Source: Desulfobacterales bacterium (GTDB lineage Bacteria; Desulfobacterota; Desulfobacteria; Desulfobacterales; JAUCGF01). From it: a stretch of 5,711 bases of DNA. The DNA is taken from assembly GCA_029940345.1 (NCBI GenBank), contig JAOZRC010000123.1, positions 5,013 to 10,723 on the forward strand, in the 5' to 3' direction. The translations under genes and the position numbers were made by a program. Under the pieces are notes generated by a model. It searched no databases and was not told where the DNA came from. It saw only the letters and a program-made list of their open reading frames with translations. Positions 5,666-5,711 of this stretch are shown one piece after another (the stretch's first letter is position 1; each line of letters starts with the position of its first letter).

Positions 5666-5711
5666 GAGCCTGTTTGAAAAGTCTTAAATCGGCTGCAAAA
5701 GCGTGAGAGCG
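5666..5711. mobile_element. Possible left end of an insertion sequence, cut by the window edge
   Basis: From 5666 the sequence reads GAGCCTGTTTGAAAAGTC, which resembles the terminal inverted repeats of some IS5-family elements. It is preceded by CTAA (5662-5665), a target type used by part of that family. No transposase frame begins in the remaining 46 bases. The call depends on recollection of terminal sequences and needs the sequence beyond the edge. Confidence 0.25.

Larger units (their letters stand above)
5540..5711. other. Right-edge non-coding stretch
   Basis: No open frame with a ribosome binding site is present on either strand in this 172-bp stretch. It holds a promoter candidate, an overlapping palindrome and a possible insertion-sequence end, listed separately. 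Together with elements A and B, the 532 bases after the DUF2760 start contain no supportable gene. Confidence 0.6.

Overview
This is bacterial chromosomal DNA with housekeeping and amino-acid biosynthesis genes, compact spacing and good Shine-Dalgarno sites. The taxon cannot be fixed from one window. A cmk followed by an S1-like gene, a type I-beta DAHP synthase and a DUF2760 membrane protein would suit a Gram-negative lineage (Desulfobacterota or FCB-group relatives are my weak guess). No rRNA, tRNA or CRISPR array is visible.

Layout: on the minus strand, positions 1158-478 encode cytidylate kinase (cmk). Downstream of it (337 to the left edge) lies the acidic, repeat-bearing N-terminus of a protein that is probably ribosomal protein S1 (rpsA). 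A 186-bp divergent intergenic region separates cmk from a rightward three-gene aromatic cluster. It holds a DAHP synthase without a regulatory domain (1345-2208), a fused chorismate mutase/prephenate dehydratase/ACT protein (2198-3262) and 3-dehydroquinate synthase (3306-4340). The first two genes overlap by 11 bp and the third follows after 43 bp, so they look like one operon. Together they supply the first two shikimate-pathway steps and the two steps from chorismate to phenylpyruvate. The ACT domain of the second protein, whose phenylalanine-binding motif is altered, is the only recognisable allosteric module in the cluster.

The operon converges on a leftward gene (5179-4427) for a two-helix membrane-anchored DUF2760 protein. 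The 86-bp gap between the two genes carries a large perfect-armed palindrome.

The last 530 bp carry no gene but are rich in structure. Two related, non-coding, MITE-like elements (5200-5371 and 5404-5531) have GGCATCC-type inverted termini. They are flanked by 8-bp direct repeats, perfect for the second element and 7/8 for the first. The first sits just upstream of the DUF2760 start. Further right are a TTGACA promoter candidate with a Fur-box-like palindrome and a possible insertion-sequence end cut by the window edge. The MITE pair is the most interesting part of the window. I see no complete new multi-gene system here.
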